A DNA stretch of 22,545 nt from an uncultured Desulfobulbaceae bacterium (GCA_947258675.1 CAMYJP010000018.1:1-22545), one strand, 5' to 3'. Shown: positions 1-8,271, counted from the stretch's first letter. Notes: a model not told the origin generated them from the sequence alone. Numbers and translations: made by a program.

Positions 1-212
1 ATTTTTTTGTGAGACACAATTGCAATCATCCGCTCCTCTAAAAGAGCGTCATCGATGAGCTGCATGGAAGATGAACTGGAAACCTGTAAAGGAAATCCCA
101 TACCTGGGAAAAAAACAAAATCATGAAGAGGTAGAACGGAAAGTTCTTCTGGGACGGGGAGATTTGCTGGATTTACTCTGGAATCTTTCTTCTCAGTCTC
201 TTTTTTTGGCAT
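1..212 (-). CDS. lon: Lon protease, N-terminal part (cut by window edge)
   Basis: The minus-strand frame from the ATG at 212 stays open to the window edge and gives about 70 residues. After a charged leader (MPKKETEKKDSR) comes ELSVLPLHDFVFFPGMGFPLQV, which matches the first strands of the LON substrate-binding domain (family pattern LPVLPLRD.VVFPGM..PL.V). A ribosome binding site AAAGGA sits about 6 bases before the ATG. Lon is an ATP-dependent cytoplasmic serine protease that removes damaged and short-lived regulatory proteins. The AAA+ and Ser-Lys protease domains lie outside the window, so a stand-alone LON-domain protein is not excluded. It lies downstream of, and in the same direction as, the small heat-shock gene, which fits a proteostasis cluster. 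Confidence 0.8.
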   Translation of the reverse strand, partial: MPKKETEKKDSRVNPANLPVPEELSVLPLHDFVFFPGMGFPLQVSSSSSMQLIDDALLEERMIAIVSHKK

Positions 213-459
213 AATTTATCCTTTTGACCTTTTTTTACTCGAATTAAAGGTGGTCTTGAGTTGGGGATGTCGGGCATTTCTCTCACTACCATGGTGTTAG
301 GCAAATACAGACAAAAGAATAAATTTATGAAATCAATTGGTTAAAACTATGTGATTATATTTTTAATATTTCTACAACCCCACACTCTTTCCTATTAATT
401 TCTTTGCTGAATTTTCGAAAAATTCTGGCATGCCGGAGCAACGATAATTCGAGGTAAGG
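213..459. other. Gap between hsp20 and lon
   Basis: I find no gene here. Next to the end of hsp20 are a short perfect hairpin (GAATTTT, 3-base loop, AAAATTC at 409-425) and a near-palindrome around GGCATGCC (about 427-438). These could weaken or end the hsp20 transcript. The rest is AT-rich and could hold a lon promoter on the minus strand, but I see no convincing -35/-10 pair, no sigma-32-type site and no CIRCE-type inverted repeat. Confidence 0.5.
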
Positions 460-912
460 CTACCTGGCAACTTTTGCCATCCTTATTTCTAGGATCCCAT
501 TGACACACCTTGATGCTGTTTCAGCCACATTAATCGGAACAGAAAAAGAAATAAATCGCTTAAAATATCCATGTTCAATTTCAAGCTGGAAAGAAATAAA
601 TCGCTTAAAATATCCATGTTCAATTTCAAGCTGGTGAATACGACAGAGATTTTCACGTAACGGACGGTGACGAAGTCCGGAGATGGTCACACTGTTGCTT
701 TGCACTTCAATCGATAGATTATCCATATCGACCCCTGCTGTATCAACACAAACACACATGTCCCTTTCTGTTTCGTATACATCAACTGCGGGCCTCCAGT
801 CACTTTCAGACTGTATCTGCACCATACGAGAAAGAGAGGTATTTCGTAACATTCTTCCCATATGCCTTTCCATTTCCGCCATCTCCTTTACAACTCTTCT
901 GCTGAACACCAT
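460..912 (-). CDS. Hsp20 small heat-shock protein with internal 15-residue duplication
   Basis: This is a 150-residue alpha-crystallin-domain holdase, which binds unfolding proteins without ATP in the cytoplasm. The domain starts at WRPAVDVYETERD (about residue 39) and ends with NGILEIRMAK, the family's A..NGvL.i.lpK signature. The protein stops right after this, so no C-terminal I-X-I oligomerisation motif is present. Residues 94-108 (QLEIEHGYFKRFISF) are repeated exactly as 109-123, from a perfect 45-bp tandem duplication. Removing one copy restores a normal domain of about 135 residues. The ribosome binding site GGGGA lies between the stop of the upstream flavoprotein gene and this ATG, only 10 bases apart, so the two genes should be co-transcribed and translationally linked. 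Confidence 0.93.
   Translation of the reverse strand: MVFSRRVVKEMAEMERHMGRMLRNTSLSRMVQIQSESDWRPAVDVYETERDMCVCVDTAGVDMDNLSIEVQSNSVTISGLRHRPLRENLCRIHQLEIEHGYFKRFISFQLEIEHGYFKRFISFSVPINVAETASRCVNGILEIRMAKVAR
545..634. repeat. Perfect 45-bp tandem duplication inside hsp20
   Basis: The two units are 545-589 and 590-634, each starting aaagaaataaatcgc and ending ttcaagctgg. They are identical at every base and directly adjacent. Because 45 is a multiple of three, the hsp20 reading frame is kept and 15 residues are doubled. Confidence 0.98.
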
Positions 913-922
913 TTTTAATCCC

Positions 923-1396
923 CTATAATTTTTTGCATAATTCGGCTACCCGGACACCCAGCTTACGAGCGTCTGATGATATAGCTTCATCAGGTGCACC
1001 GACACAACCAATTCCATAATGTCCGGAAGCATCCATAGGATCTCCGACGATTATCATTCCATAAATCAACATAACCTGTAAAATTGATAATATTGTAGTC
1101 TCTTTTCCGCCAGTCGGGTGACCACCGGTAGCAAAGGCGGCTCCGATTTTATTTTCCATTTTTCGTCGCACACCGACGAAATCATCAAATATGCATTTTA
1201 ATTCCGCAGCCATTATTCCGAAATATACGGGTGATCCAGCAATAATTCCAGCTGAATTAAGAAAATCCTCTTTTGTCACCTCGTCTGTATTCCTAAGAAG
1301 ACAATTAACGCCTGCCGACTCAACTCCGCCGGCAATTTTTTCAGCCAGTATTCTGGTATTACCGCCTTTTGAAAAATACAATACAAGAACCTGCAT
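923..1396 (-). CDS. Flavodoxin-like NAD(P)H-dependent FMN oxidoreductase family protein
   Basis: This 157-residue protein has the flavodoxin/WrbA-like fold. The N-terminus MQVLVLYFSKGGNTRILAEKI is strand 1 plus the FMN phosphate-binding loop. AGSPVYFGIMAAELK and FATGGHPTGGKETTI correspond to the two loops around the isoalloxazine ring. Proteins of this group usually reduce quinones or act as FMN electron carriers in the cytoplasm; the substrate cannot be read from sequence. I chose the ATG at 1396 rather than the longer frame from 1453 because AGAGGA lies 5-6 bases upstream and the fold begins at once. It is the first gene before hsp20, with a 10-base gap, suggesting an oxidative and heat stress unit. 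Confidence 0.85.
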   Translation of the reverse strand: MQVLVLYFSKGGNTRILAEKIAGGVESAGVNCLLRNTDEVTKEDFLNSAGIIAGSPVYFGIMAAELKCIFDDFVGVRRKMENKIGAAFATGGHPTGGKETTILSILQVMLIYGMIIVGDPMDASGHYGIGCVGAPDEAISSDARKLGVRVAELCKKL

Positions 1397-1482
1397 GTAT
1401 ATCCTCTTAATCGGTTGATTTCCAACCGGCAGAGCAAAAATAAATGCCGGCATTGAATGTAAAATACATTTTTTATCACTTA

Positions 1483-1488
1483 ATTATA
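1483..1488 (-). promoter_or_regulatory. Candidate -10 box for the flavoprotein-hsp20 transcript
   Basis: A perfect TATAAT on the minus strand lies about 87 bases upstream of the flavoprotein start. The -35 region at 17-base spacing is poor (TTTAAT), so this is only a candidate. Confidence 0.3.
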
Positions 1489-1720
1489 GTAGGTTAGAAG
1501 AAAAAATTAAACACAAACTTGAGGAATACTTTAACGACTCGAAAAAATCTTTTATTTTCAATAGTCAAATGGCGAGCTGTGACCCGGGAAACATACAACC
1601 GTATTCACCTCAACAAAGAAACCTTAATTACCAGATGGAAGTTACTATTTTTGTCCTCAAATACAATCTTTTCAGAGGATAGCAGGTACACTTCACAGAA
1701 TCAACTCTTTGATCAACCAC

Positions 1721-1749
1721 TTGTTTTGGCTTTAAAAACTGCCTATAGT
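1721..1749 (+). promoter_or_regulatory. Candidate sigma-70 promoter for mrp
   Basis: TTGTTT (1721-1726) and TATAGT (1744-1749) are separated by exactly 17 bases and lie about 90 bases upstream of the mrp start codon. The 1454-1836 stretch between the divergent genes has no convincing gene of its own. Confidence 0.45.
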
Positions 1750-1836
1750 AAAGTATATTGCTCGGCCTTGGCTAACTATAAGCCTTTTCAACTAATAACG
1801 AGCGGCGCTGCCGTATTATATTTGGAGGTAATAATT

Positions 1837-2790
1837 ATGTCCACCTCGTGTAAAAACCGCACATGCGGAAGTAAAAATAATGGCCAGAACACCACATGCG
1901 GTGCAGCGAAATCGGCTGTAGCCATGCAGGATTTGGCAATCCAGTCCTCCCTTGGAAAAATAAAGAAAAAAATTCTAGTCATGAGTGGCAAAGGCGGGGT
2001 CGGCAAAAGTACGGTGGCCACCAATCTTGCTTTGGAACTAGCCAATAAAGGTTATAAAGTTGGTTTAATGGATGTTGACCTGCATGGTCCTGATATTTGC
2101 CGAATGCTGAACCTCAGCGGTAAACTGCAGTCTGAGAAAATTGAAAAGGGATCACTGATACCACCCATGAAATATAATGATAAACTGAAAGTCATTTCCC
2201 TGGAGTATATGATGGAAAATCGTGATGATGCCATCATTTGGCGAGGCCCACTCAAAGTCCAGGCAATCCGGCAGTTTATCGGTGAAATGGATTGGGGTGA
2301 ACTAGACTATCTCGTGATTGATGCACCTCCGGGTACCGGAGATGAACCGCTTTCCGTGGCCCAGACAATCAAAGATGTGTATGCGCTCATTGTCACGACA
2401 CCGCAGGATGTTGCATTGGCTGATGTCCGAAAGTCCATAAATTTCTGCCGCCAAATTAAAATAAAGATGGCCGGCATTGTTGAAAATATGAGCGGTCTTA
2501 TCTGTCCCCATTGTTCGGAAAAAATTGATCTTTTTAAAACCGGTGGCGGCCAAAAGACAGCGCTTGATTTCAATTTACCTTTTCTGGGGCAGGTACCCCT
2601 TGATCCTAATGTGGTTGTCGGAGGTGATGACGGTAAACCCTATCTTGCCTCAAATGCGGACAGCCCTGCGACCAGAGCATTTGCCGAAGCCGTCGCCAAC
2701 CTGCAAAAAGAATTGCCTGTAGGACAGGTAACATTGGAAACCGTTAACTGTGGGTGTGATGCCAACGAACCTGCATCACCCAGCAGTTGA
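1837..2790 (+). CDS. mrp: Mrp/NBP35-type Fe-S cluster carrier ATPase
   Basis: This 317-residue P-loop ATPase of the Mrp/ApbC/NBP35 family holds and transfers Fe-S clusters to cytoplasmic apo-proteins. It carries the deviant Walker A MSGKGGVGKSTVATNLA (about residues 48-64), DVDLHGPDICRML, DAPPGTGDEPL (Walker B region) and the C-terminal CPHC in GLICPHCSEKIDLF, the cysteine pair that bridges a 4Fe-4S cluster in the dimer. The N-terminus also has three cysteines (C5, C10, C22), recalling the extra N-terminal cluster of NBP35 proteins. I chose the ATG at 1837 because GGAGG lies 8 bases upstream and homology begins there. The frame stays open upstream to 1519, but that stretch looks non-coding. 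Stand-alone NBP35-like Mrp proteins are common in sulfate reducers. Confidence 0.93.
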   Translation: MSTSCKNRTCGSKNNGQNTTCGAAKSAVAMQDLAIQSSLGKIKKKILVMSGKGGVGKSTVATNLALELANKGYKVGLMDVDLHGPDICRMLNLSGKLQSEKIEKGSLIPPMKYNDKLKVISLEYMMENRDDAIIWRGPLKVQAIRQFIGEMDWGELDYLVIDAPPGTGDEPLSVAQTIKDVYALIVTTPQDVALADVRKSINFCRQIKIKMAGIVENMSGLICPHCSEKIDLFKTGGGQKTALDFNLPFLGQVPLDPNVVVGGDDGKPYLASNADSPATRAFAEAVANLQKELPVGQVTLETVNCGCDANEPASPSS

Positions 2791-2822
2791 AATGATAACT
2801 TGACTTCGGAATCAAAGAAACA

Positions 2823-3461
2823 ATGAAAATAAAACAGATGACCGTTGGTATGATGGGGGTTTGTTGCTACATTATCAGCTGCCCTGATTCAAAAAAAGGA
2901 CTCATTATAGATCCAGGCGGGGATGAAGATACCATTCTCGCTCATTGCGACAAGGATGACCTTTCAATAGAATATATCCTCAACACGCATGGACACCCTG
3001 ATCATGTCTGTGGTAATGCAAAAATCCAAAAAGTCACAGGTGCAAAAATTGTCATGCATTCAGATGATGCAGACTTTTTCAGCAACCCAAAAGTCAAGAC
3101 GTTTTTCTCCCAGCTCGGCTTGGCCGAATCGCCGCCGGCTGACATGACTGTAAAAGATGGAGATCAACTTAAGGTAGGCGAATTATCATTGCTGGTACTC
3201 CATACTCCAGGGCATACACCTGGGGGGATTTGCCTGTATCACCCTCCAAACCTTTTTACCGGTGACACACTTTTTGCCGGTGGGGTCGGCCGTACCGATT
3301 TCCCGGGCGGGAATACGGAACAACTCCTGAAATCCATTAAAGACCGGTTGCTGATCTTACCTCATGATACCATAGTTTGGCCTGGACACGGCTATGGTGG
3401 GGAAAGATCCACAATAGGCATTGAAAAAACTAACAACCCTTTTCTAAGCGGGAGCTGGTAA
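2823..3461 (+). CDS. Metallo-beta-lactamase fold hydrolase (glyoxalase II-like)
   Basis: This 212-residue binuclear metal hydrolase has the full ligand set: THGHPDH (HxHxDH), H in HTPGHTPGG, D in FTGDTLF and H in WPGHGYGGE. This is the short YcbL/glyoxalase II-like form, which usually cleaves thioesters such as hydroxyacyl-glutathione in the cytoplasm. The long C-terminal glutathione-binding domain of classical GloB is absent, so the substrate may be another thiol ester. It follows mrp by 32 bases and its stop lies 3 bases before the selB start, so it is probably in one transcript with both. The ribosome binding site is weak (AAAGAAACA). Confidence 0.92.
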   Translation: MKIKQMTVGMMGVCCYIISCPDSKKGLIIDPGGDEDTILAHCDKDDLSIEYILNTHGHPDHVCGNAKIQKVTGAKIVMHSDDADFFSNPKVKTFFSQLGLAESPPADMTVKDGDQLKVGELSLLVLHTPGHTPGGICLYHPPNLFTGDTLFAGGVGRTDFPGGNTEQLLKSIKDRLLILPHDTIVWPGHGYGGERSTIGIEKTNNPFLSGSW

Positions 3462-3464
3462 AAA

Positions 3465-5393
3465 ATGCGGGAAATCGTGCTCGGTACTGCAGGTCACGTA
3501 GATCATGGTAAAACCAGCCTGATCCGTGCACTGACCGGCATAGATACAGACCGGCTCAAAGAGGAAAAAGAAAGAGGGATTACAATCGAACTGGGGTTTG
3601 CCTATCTGGATCTTCCCTGTGGCCATCGGCTGGGGATTGTTGATGTTCCCGGCCATGAAAGATTTGTTAAAAACATGGTCGCCGGTGCTGCCGGTATTGA
3701 TCTTGTAGCATTTATCATCGCCGCTGATGAAGGCATCATGCCCCAGACCCGGGAACATTTTGATATCTGTACACTGCTGGGTGTCAAACAAGGTTTGATT
3801 ATTGTTACCAAAATAGATCTTGTGGAACCTGACTGGCTGGAACTCGTACAGGAAGATATCCGTGATTTTTTTTCCGGAAGTTTTCTGGAAGATGCTCCAC
3901 TGCTCACTGTTTCTTCAACTACCGGCCAATCCATAGACAAAGTCAAAGACATCCTTGACAAAATGGTAAGCGGTAGTGATTTTATCGAAGCATACGGACC
4001 TTTCAGACTGCCGATAGATCGAATTTTCAGCATGAAAGGATTTGGAGCGGTTGTAACCGGCACTTCAATTTCAGGCCGAATAAGTTTAGGCGAGGAAGTG
4101 CTGATTTACCCCCAAAAAACTACTGCCAGGATCAGAGGAATACAAGTCCATACCAAAGATGTTCAAGAAGTAGAAGCCGGCCATAGAACTGCCATTAACC
4201 TGCAGGGTTTGGAAAAAGAAACAATAAGGCGGGGAGATGTTGTAGCCACTCCTGGCTGTCTGCTGCCGTCATTTATTCTCGATGGTGACTTCCTTTACCT
4301 TGCCTCAAATAAAAAACCTTTAAAAAATCGCACAAGAGTACGTGTCCATCTAGGTACTTCGGAAATTATCGGCAGAATTATTCTAGTTGAAAACAATGAG
4401 ATTCAGCCAGGCGTCCAGGGAAATGTCCAATTAATACTGGAAGAAGCCATCGGCGTTTGGCCAGGTGATCGATATGTGATTAGAAGTTACTCTCCCGTAA
4501 CTACCATCGGCGGGGGTATTATATTAAACAGTTCTGCACCTAAAAGAAGACGAGCCTTGCAAACACACCGAGACTTGAATCATGGAATATTCCAGATATA
4601 CCATGCCGCAAATCTTGAGGAGTTGATGCGACTGCACCTGCGGGAAAGTGAGTATCATGGTCTAACATTTGAAGAGCTCGCAGTAAAAACAGGTATCTTT
4701 GGAACTCGTCTCAAAAAAGCACTGAACAATCCCCTTTCTGGACGTAAAATTCTGGTAATCGAATCAGAAAAGCAGCGCATGATCGATTTAAGCATATATG
4801 AAAATATTATGACCCAAGTGCTTGATATTATAACCACATTCCATAAAAAGAACCCTTTAAAGATCGGTATATCTAAAGAAGAACTGCGCACGCGTCTGCT
4901 CCATGGGCTGGACCAACGACTCTTCCAGTTCGTCTTGAATGACCTGATAAAAAACAAAAAAGTTATCCAGGACCAAGCAGTTATCAGACTAATGGACCAT
5001 AAGGTCGCCTTAAAAGATGAAGAAAACATTCTACGGGGTGAGTTAGAATCGTATTATTTAAAGGCAGGCCTTGCCCCGCCGACCATTAAAGAAGTTCTGG
5101 TGAAATTTGCCCGTTTCCCTGAACATCTCATTCGCGAGGTTCTAGGGGTGATGATTCAGGAAGAAGTTCTTGTCAAAATCAATGAAGGTCTCTACTTCCC
5201 AGCCAGACCTTTGGCTGAGCTTGAAATAAAACTTGTAGATTACCTCAGAAAAGAAGGTGACATTGATGCACCGGGTTTTAAAAACATGACAGGATTAACA
5301 AGGAAATTTACCATACCGTTACTTGAATACTTTGACAAAATCAAAATGACCATTCGGGTCGGGGATAAAAGAATTCTTCGAGAAAAACGATAA
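3465..5393 (+). CDS. selB: Selenocysteine-specific elongation factor SelB
   Basis: This 642-residue GTPase delivers Sec-tRNA(Sec) to UGA codons marked by a SECIS hairpin. G1 is GHVDHGKT (residues 10-17), followed by [21 protein letters not shown] and TKID. The [21 protein letters not shown] region starts domain 2. About 250 residues at the C-terminus hold the winged-helix repeats that bind SECIS RNA. Length and order match bacterial SelB. The ATG is 3 bases after the preceding stop, and its GGGAG ribosome binding site lies within that gene. No selA, selD, tRNA-Sec or selenoprotein is visible in the window, but its presence implies the organism makes selenoproteins such as formate dehydrogenases or hydrogenases. 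Confidence 0.97.
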   Translation: MREIVLGTAGHVDHGKTSLIRALTGIDTDRLKEEKERGITIELGFAYLDLPCGHRLGIVDVPGHERFVKNMVAGAAGIDLVAFIIAADEGIMPQTREHFDICTLLGVKQGLIIVTKIDLVEPDWLELVQEDIRDFFSGSFLEDAPLLTVSSTTGQSIDKVKDILDKMVSGSDFIEAYGPFRLPIDRIFSMKGFGAVVTGTSISGRISLGEEVLIYPQKTTARIRGIQVHTKDVQEVEAGHRTAINLQGLEKETIRRGDVVATPGCLLPSFILDGDFLYLASNKKPLKNRTRVRVHLGTSEIIGRIILVENNEIQPGVQGNVQLILEEAIGVWPGDRYVIRSYSPVTTIGGGIILNSSAPKRRRALQTHRDLNHGIFQIYHAANLEELMRLHLRESEYHGLTFEELAVKTGIFGTRLKKALNNPLSGRKILVIESEKQRMIDLSIYENIMTQVLDIITTFHKKNPLKIGISKEELRTRLLHGLDQRLFQFVLNDLIKNKKVIQDQAVIRLMDHKVALKDEENILRGELESYYLKAGLAPPTIKEVLVKFARFPEHLIREVLGVMIQEEVLVKINEGLYFPARPLAELEIKLVDYLRKEGDIDAPGFKNMTGLTRKFTIPLLEYFDKIKMTIRVGDKRILREKR

Positions 5394-5406
5394 AACTCGG
5401 ACGTGA

Positions 5407-5466
5407 ATGTTGGTTGCGGTAAAAACAAGTGTGAACAAACCTCAACGGCTTACAATTAAGGAATAA
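5407..5466 (+). CDS. Possible 19-codon upstream ORF before hflX
   Basis: ATG at 5407 gives MLVAVKTSVNKPQRLTIKE and stops with TAA at 5464-5466, just before the point where conserved HflX sequence begins. It lies 13 bases after selB. It could be a leader whose termination lets ribosomes restart on hflX. It has no recognised homology and could be chance. Confidence 0.2.
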   Translation: MLVAVKTSVNKPQRLTIKE

Positions 5467-5470
5467 CAGA

Positions 5471-7129
5471 ATCAGCACGGTAATCGGCAATACAGGCGGT
5501 CTTAAAACAGCTCAACGTAAAAAGCTTGAAAAACTTGCCCGCAGAAAAGTCCCACCAGACCAAATCATCACCCCGGAAATGGCCAGGGTACTCTGTGATT
5601 TATCCCACCAAACCGGCAGGCAGATTGGCATTCTTATTGAGCGATCAGGGTCGATACCTTATGTGATTGTCGGAGATCATAAAGAGATAGTAATTCCCGC
5701 ATTATCAGGGATCAGGTCCTCCGGTGGACGCCTCAGAGGAGTGCGATGCGTTCACACCCATCTTAAGGAAGAAGACATCAGTGAAGATGATCTCATGGAT
5801 CTTCTTTTCCTGCGGCTTGACTTGATGGCAGTAATCAAAATGCTCCCCAATGGACTGCCGGAACGTATTTATAGCGTCCATCTTATTCCCTCCCCTGTAA
5901 ATGGTAAACACTGGCAGTTGCTGCCACCTCAGGTCCCAACCAGGCAGGATCAACATTTTTCAACCTTAATTACCGCTTTGGAAGAGGAATTCAGTCGTTT
6001 TCGACCGGTTAAAAAAGTAGATCAGTACCGGGATCGAGCCATGCTGATAAGCGTTACAACCGCATCCAAAATCAAAGACCGGCAAGCTGTCAGAGAATCG
6101 TTGGATGAATTGGTGGAACTTGCAAAATCAGCCGATGTCATTGTACTCGATTGTATCATTCAGTATCGGAAAAAAATTAATTACAAATGGCTTATTGGTA
6201 AGGGCAAGCTGGCTGAAATTATGCTGGCGGCCCTCAGGTTAAATGCCAATCTCCTCATTTTTGACATGGAACTTAACCCATCCCAGATCCGCTCTATAAC
6301 CGATCACACAGACCTTCGTGTAATCGACCGCACTCAGCTTATTCTAGACATTTTTGCCAGGAGGGCACTGAGTAGGGAAGGGAAACTCCAAGTTGAAATG
6401 GCACAACTTAAATATATGATGCCTCGACTTTCCACCCGCGATGATGCCCTTTCCCGTCTAACAGGCGGTATTGGAGCCCGAGGACCTGGTGAGACACGAT
6501 TGGAGGTTGATCGGAGAAGAATTAATGATCGATTAACAAAGCTTACAAAAAATCTCAAAACAATCAGCAGAGAAAGACAGCAAAGACGAACACGAAGACG
6601 GAAACGTGATGTACCGGTCATTTCATTAGTCGGATATACAAATGCCGGCAAATCGACTCTGCTCAATACTCTCACAAACAGTAAGATCACTGCCGAAAAC
6701 AAACTTTTTGCGACTCTGGATCCGACAAGCAGAAGACTAAGATTCCCAAAAGATACTGAAGTTATACTGACCGATACGGTTGGTTTTATTCGCAACCTGC
6801 CCGCAGAACTATTGCAGGCATTTAAAGCAACACTGGAGGAACTGCATGAAGCAGATCTCTTGGTTCATATAATTGATATCAGCAACCCCAGATTCAAAGA
6901 TCAAATCCAGGTCGTCGAACATCTTCTCGTGGAATTAGACTTACAGACTATTCCATGTGTGAGGGTTTTTAATAAAATAGACCTTGCTGACCAAAACCTA
7001 CTGGTATCGTTAAAAAAAGAATATCAAACCATAGCAATCAGTGCTTTGGACTCTGCCACGTTGACGCCTTTTATTGATAAAGCTCAAAACATGATCAATG
7101 GCCTGAAAGTTCTTGATTCTGAGAGATAA
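5471..7129 (+). CDS. hflX: GTPase HflX (start codon unusual)
   Basis: HflX is a ribosome-associated GTPase that splits stalled or stressed 70S ribosomes. Visible are the N-terminal domain, the glycine-rich linker GGIGARGPGETRLE, the charged coiled helix after it, G1 GYTNAGKST, DTVGFIRNLP (G3) and NKIDL (G4). The first ATG is at 5579, but conserved HflX sequence continues upstream in the same frame: VIGNTGGLKTAQRKKLEKLA followed by RRKVPPDQIITPE. No ATG, GTG or TTG exists between the in-frame TGA at 5432 and 5579. The codon where the family's initiator Met is expected is ATC at 5471, with AAGGA 8 bases upstream. I therefore extend to 5471 (552 residues); the fallback is ATG 5579 (516 residues). 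It follows selB by about 80 bases. Confidence 0.85.
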   Translation: MSTVIGNTGGLKTAQRKKLEKLARRKVPPDQIITPEMARVLCDLSHQTGRQIGILIERSGSIPYVIVGDHKEIVIPALSGIRSSGGRLRGVRCVHTHLKEEDISEDDLMDLLFLRLDLMAVIKMLPNGLPERIYSVHLIPSPVNGKHWQLLPPQVPTRQDQHFSTLITALEEEFSRFRPVKKVDQYRDRAMLISVTTASKIKDRQAVRESLDELVELAKSADVIVLDCIIQYRKKINYKWLIGKGKLAEIMLAALRLNANLLIFDMELNPSQIRSITDHTDLRVIDRTQLILDIFARRALSREGKLQVEMAQLKYMMPRLSTRDDALSRLTGGIGARGPGETRLEVDRRRINDRLTKLTKNLKTISRERQQRRTRRRKRDVPVISLVGYTNAGKSTLLNTLTNSKITAENKLFATLDPTSRRLRFPKDTEVILTDTVGFIRNLPAELLQAFKATLEELHEADLLVHIIDISNPRFKDQIQVVEHLLVELDLQTIPCVRVFNKIDLADQNLLVSLKKEYQTIAISALDSATLTPFIDKAQNMINGLKVLDSER

Positions 7130-7251
7130 TTTACCCGCTTTTTGACTTTCTAATCGGAATCAAAGGAATTCTATTGAACACTTGATGTGCAGACCATGTT
7201 AAAAACAGTTCGCCACTACTATCATAAGCTTGAAAGGATAATTTGTCTCAA

Positions 7252-7461
7252 TTATCGATCCTCCCATTGAATGGAATCAGCAGGACAATACTTAATTGCC
7301 TCCTCTATCTCCTTTTCCGGATAACTATCAAGTTCAGCTACCTCTATTAAACCGGTCGCCCAATTTCTTTGAAAGACGGAAGGACTGACCTCCAGGCATC
7401 CTTCACAGTCTGTACATGTACCTAAATCAATAACCGGGATTCTTATTGCTATCTCAACCAT
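7252..7461 (-). CDS. Small single-cluster [4Fe-4S] ferredoxin
   Basis: This 69-residue protein has CTDCEGC near residue 17 and a distant C-P (YCPADSI) near the C-terminus, the CxxCxxC...CP pattern of monocluster 4Fe-4S ferredoxins. It would act as a cytoplasmic low-potential electron carrier. The ATG at 7461 is preferred over the frame's first ATG at 7497 because AAGGA lies 8 bases upstream and the fold begins at MVEIAIRIP. It lies 48 bases downstream of the epmA-like gene in the same direction and is convergent with hflX, leaving a 122-base gap (7130-7251) in which I see no terminator or gene. Confidence 0.88.
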   Translation of the reverse strand: MVEIAIRIPVIDLGTCTDCEGCLEVSPSVFQRNWATGLIEVAELDSYPEKEIEEAIKYCPADSIQWEDR

Positions 7462-7509
7462 ATATAATTTCCTTCTAAAAAATGTACCATGGAACATACT
7501 TCTGATGTT

Positions 7510-8271
7510 TTATAATTCCTCTGGGGTAAACGATACCACTTCATCTATGTTTGAAGCGCCTTCAAAAATCATCACCAGCCGATCCACCCCCAGGGCAATC
7601 CCTCCCGCTTCCGGCATACGGCCCAAATCAGATAAAAACTTTTCCGGCATGGAACCGCACTTTCTGTTAATTGATTTCATGAATTCCAAATCTTTCTCAA
7701 ATCTCCGCCGTTGCTCCCTTACGTCTGTCAACTCTGAAAACCCATTGGCTATTTCTACACCGCCAATATACAATTCAAAACGCTCTGCCACTGTTGGCTC
7801 TTTGTCTTTAAAGCGTGCAAGAGAACCTAGGGAGGCAGGATAGTCACATAGAAATATCGGCCCTTCTAATCCAAGATGCGGCTCAACATGCATACTGTAT
7901 ATTTCATCGAACATGTCGTTTCCCATCGTCTCTTCCAACGATATCGGACTATATTGCTGAAAAGCCTCCACAACTGTAATTTTCTCCCAAGACTGCTGCA
8001 ATAAAATGGATTTTTCAACGACTTTCAGTTTAGGATTTAACCCAAGGGTATTCTGCAAAAATAGGATTAAATCCTGACACTCAGACATAATATCCATATA
8101 ATTACAGTCAATCCTGTACCACTCTAACATTGTAAATTCTGGCAGATGCTGGGCACCCCGTTCATTTTTCCGAAAGCATTTACAAATCTGAAAAATTTTA
8201 TTGCAGCCTGATGCCAGAAGTCTTTTCATACAGATTTCGGGAGAAGTCTGCAAAAACCAGTTACCAGACAT
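7510..8271 (-). CDS. epmA: EpmA-like EF-P lysine ligase lacking its N-terminus
   Basis: EpmA (PoxA/GenX/YjeA) is a class II lysyl-tRNA-synthetase paralogue that attaches (R)-beta-lysine to a conserved lysine of EF-P. The class II core is present: WFLQTSPEICMKRLLASG, motif 2 FQICKCFRKNERGAQHLPEFTMLEWYR region, and motif 3 GGIALGVDRLVMIF near the C-terminus. The protein has 253 residues, against about 300-325 for the family. Conserved sequence continues upstream of the ATG (VETIIPAPAPEAHIEAE) to an in-frame TAA at 8329-8331, with no usable start codon. The helix and motif 1 strand before VETP are missing, and a hairpin occupies the place where they should be. It lies directly downstream of efp, its substrate gene. 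Either a truncated protein starts at 8271 without a well-spaced ribosome binding site, or the gene is decaying. Confidence 0.82.
   Translation of the reverse strand: MSGNWFLQTSPEICMKRLLASGCNKIFQICKCFRKNERGAQHLPEFTMLEWYRIDCNYMDIMSECQDLILFLQNTLGLNPKLKVVEKSILLQQSWEKITVVEAFQQYSPISLEETMGNDMFDEIYSMHVEPHLGLEGPIFLCDYPASLGSLARFKDKEPTVAERFELYIGGVEIANGFSELTDVREQRRRFEKDLEFMKSINRKCGSMPEKFLSDLGRMPEAGGIALGVDRLVMIFEGASNIDEVVSFTPEEL

Noticed and set aside
683..928. Long open frames antisense to or in other frames of hsp20, selB, hflX, mutS, amidase and flavoprotein genes
   Set aside because: They lie within genes identified by strong family motifs, lack homology and ribosome binding sites, and follow codon-shadow patterns.
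1397..1453. A 19-residue longer start for the flavoprotein
   Set aside because: The fold begins at the inner Met (MQVLVLYFSK), which has AGAGGA at good spacing; the extension has no supporting signal.
1519..1836. A 106-codon N-terminal extension of the Mrp protein
   Set aside because: It has no Mrp homology, uneven composition and a promoter-like site inside. The ATG at 1837 has an excellent GGAGG ribosome binding site, and family sequence begins there.
7462..7497. A 12-residue longer start for the ferredoxin
   Set aside because: The inner ATG at 7461 has AAGGA 8 bases upstream, and the extension (MFHGTFFRRKLY) does not look like ferredoxin.
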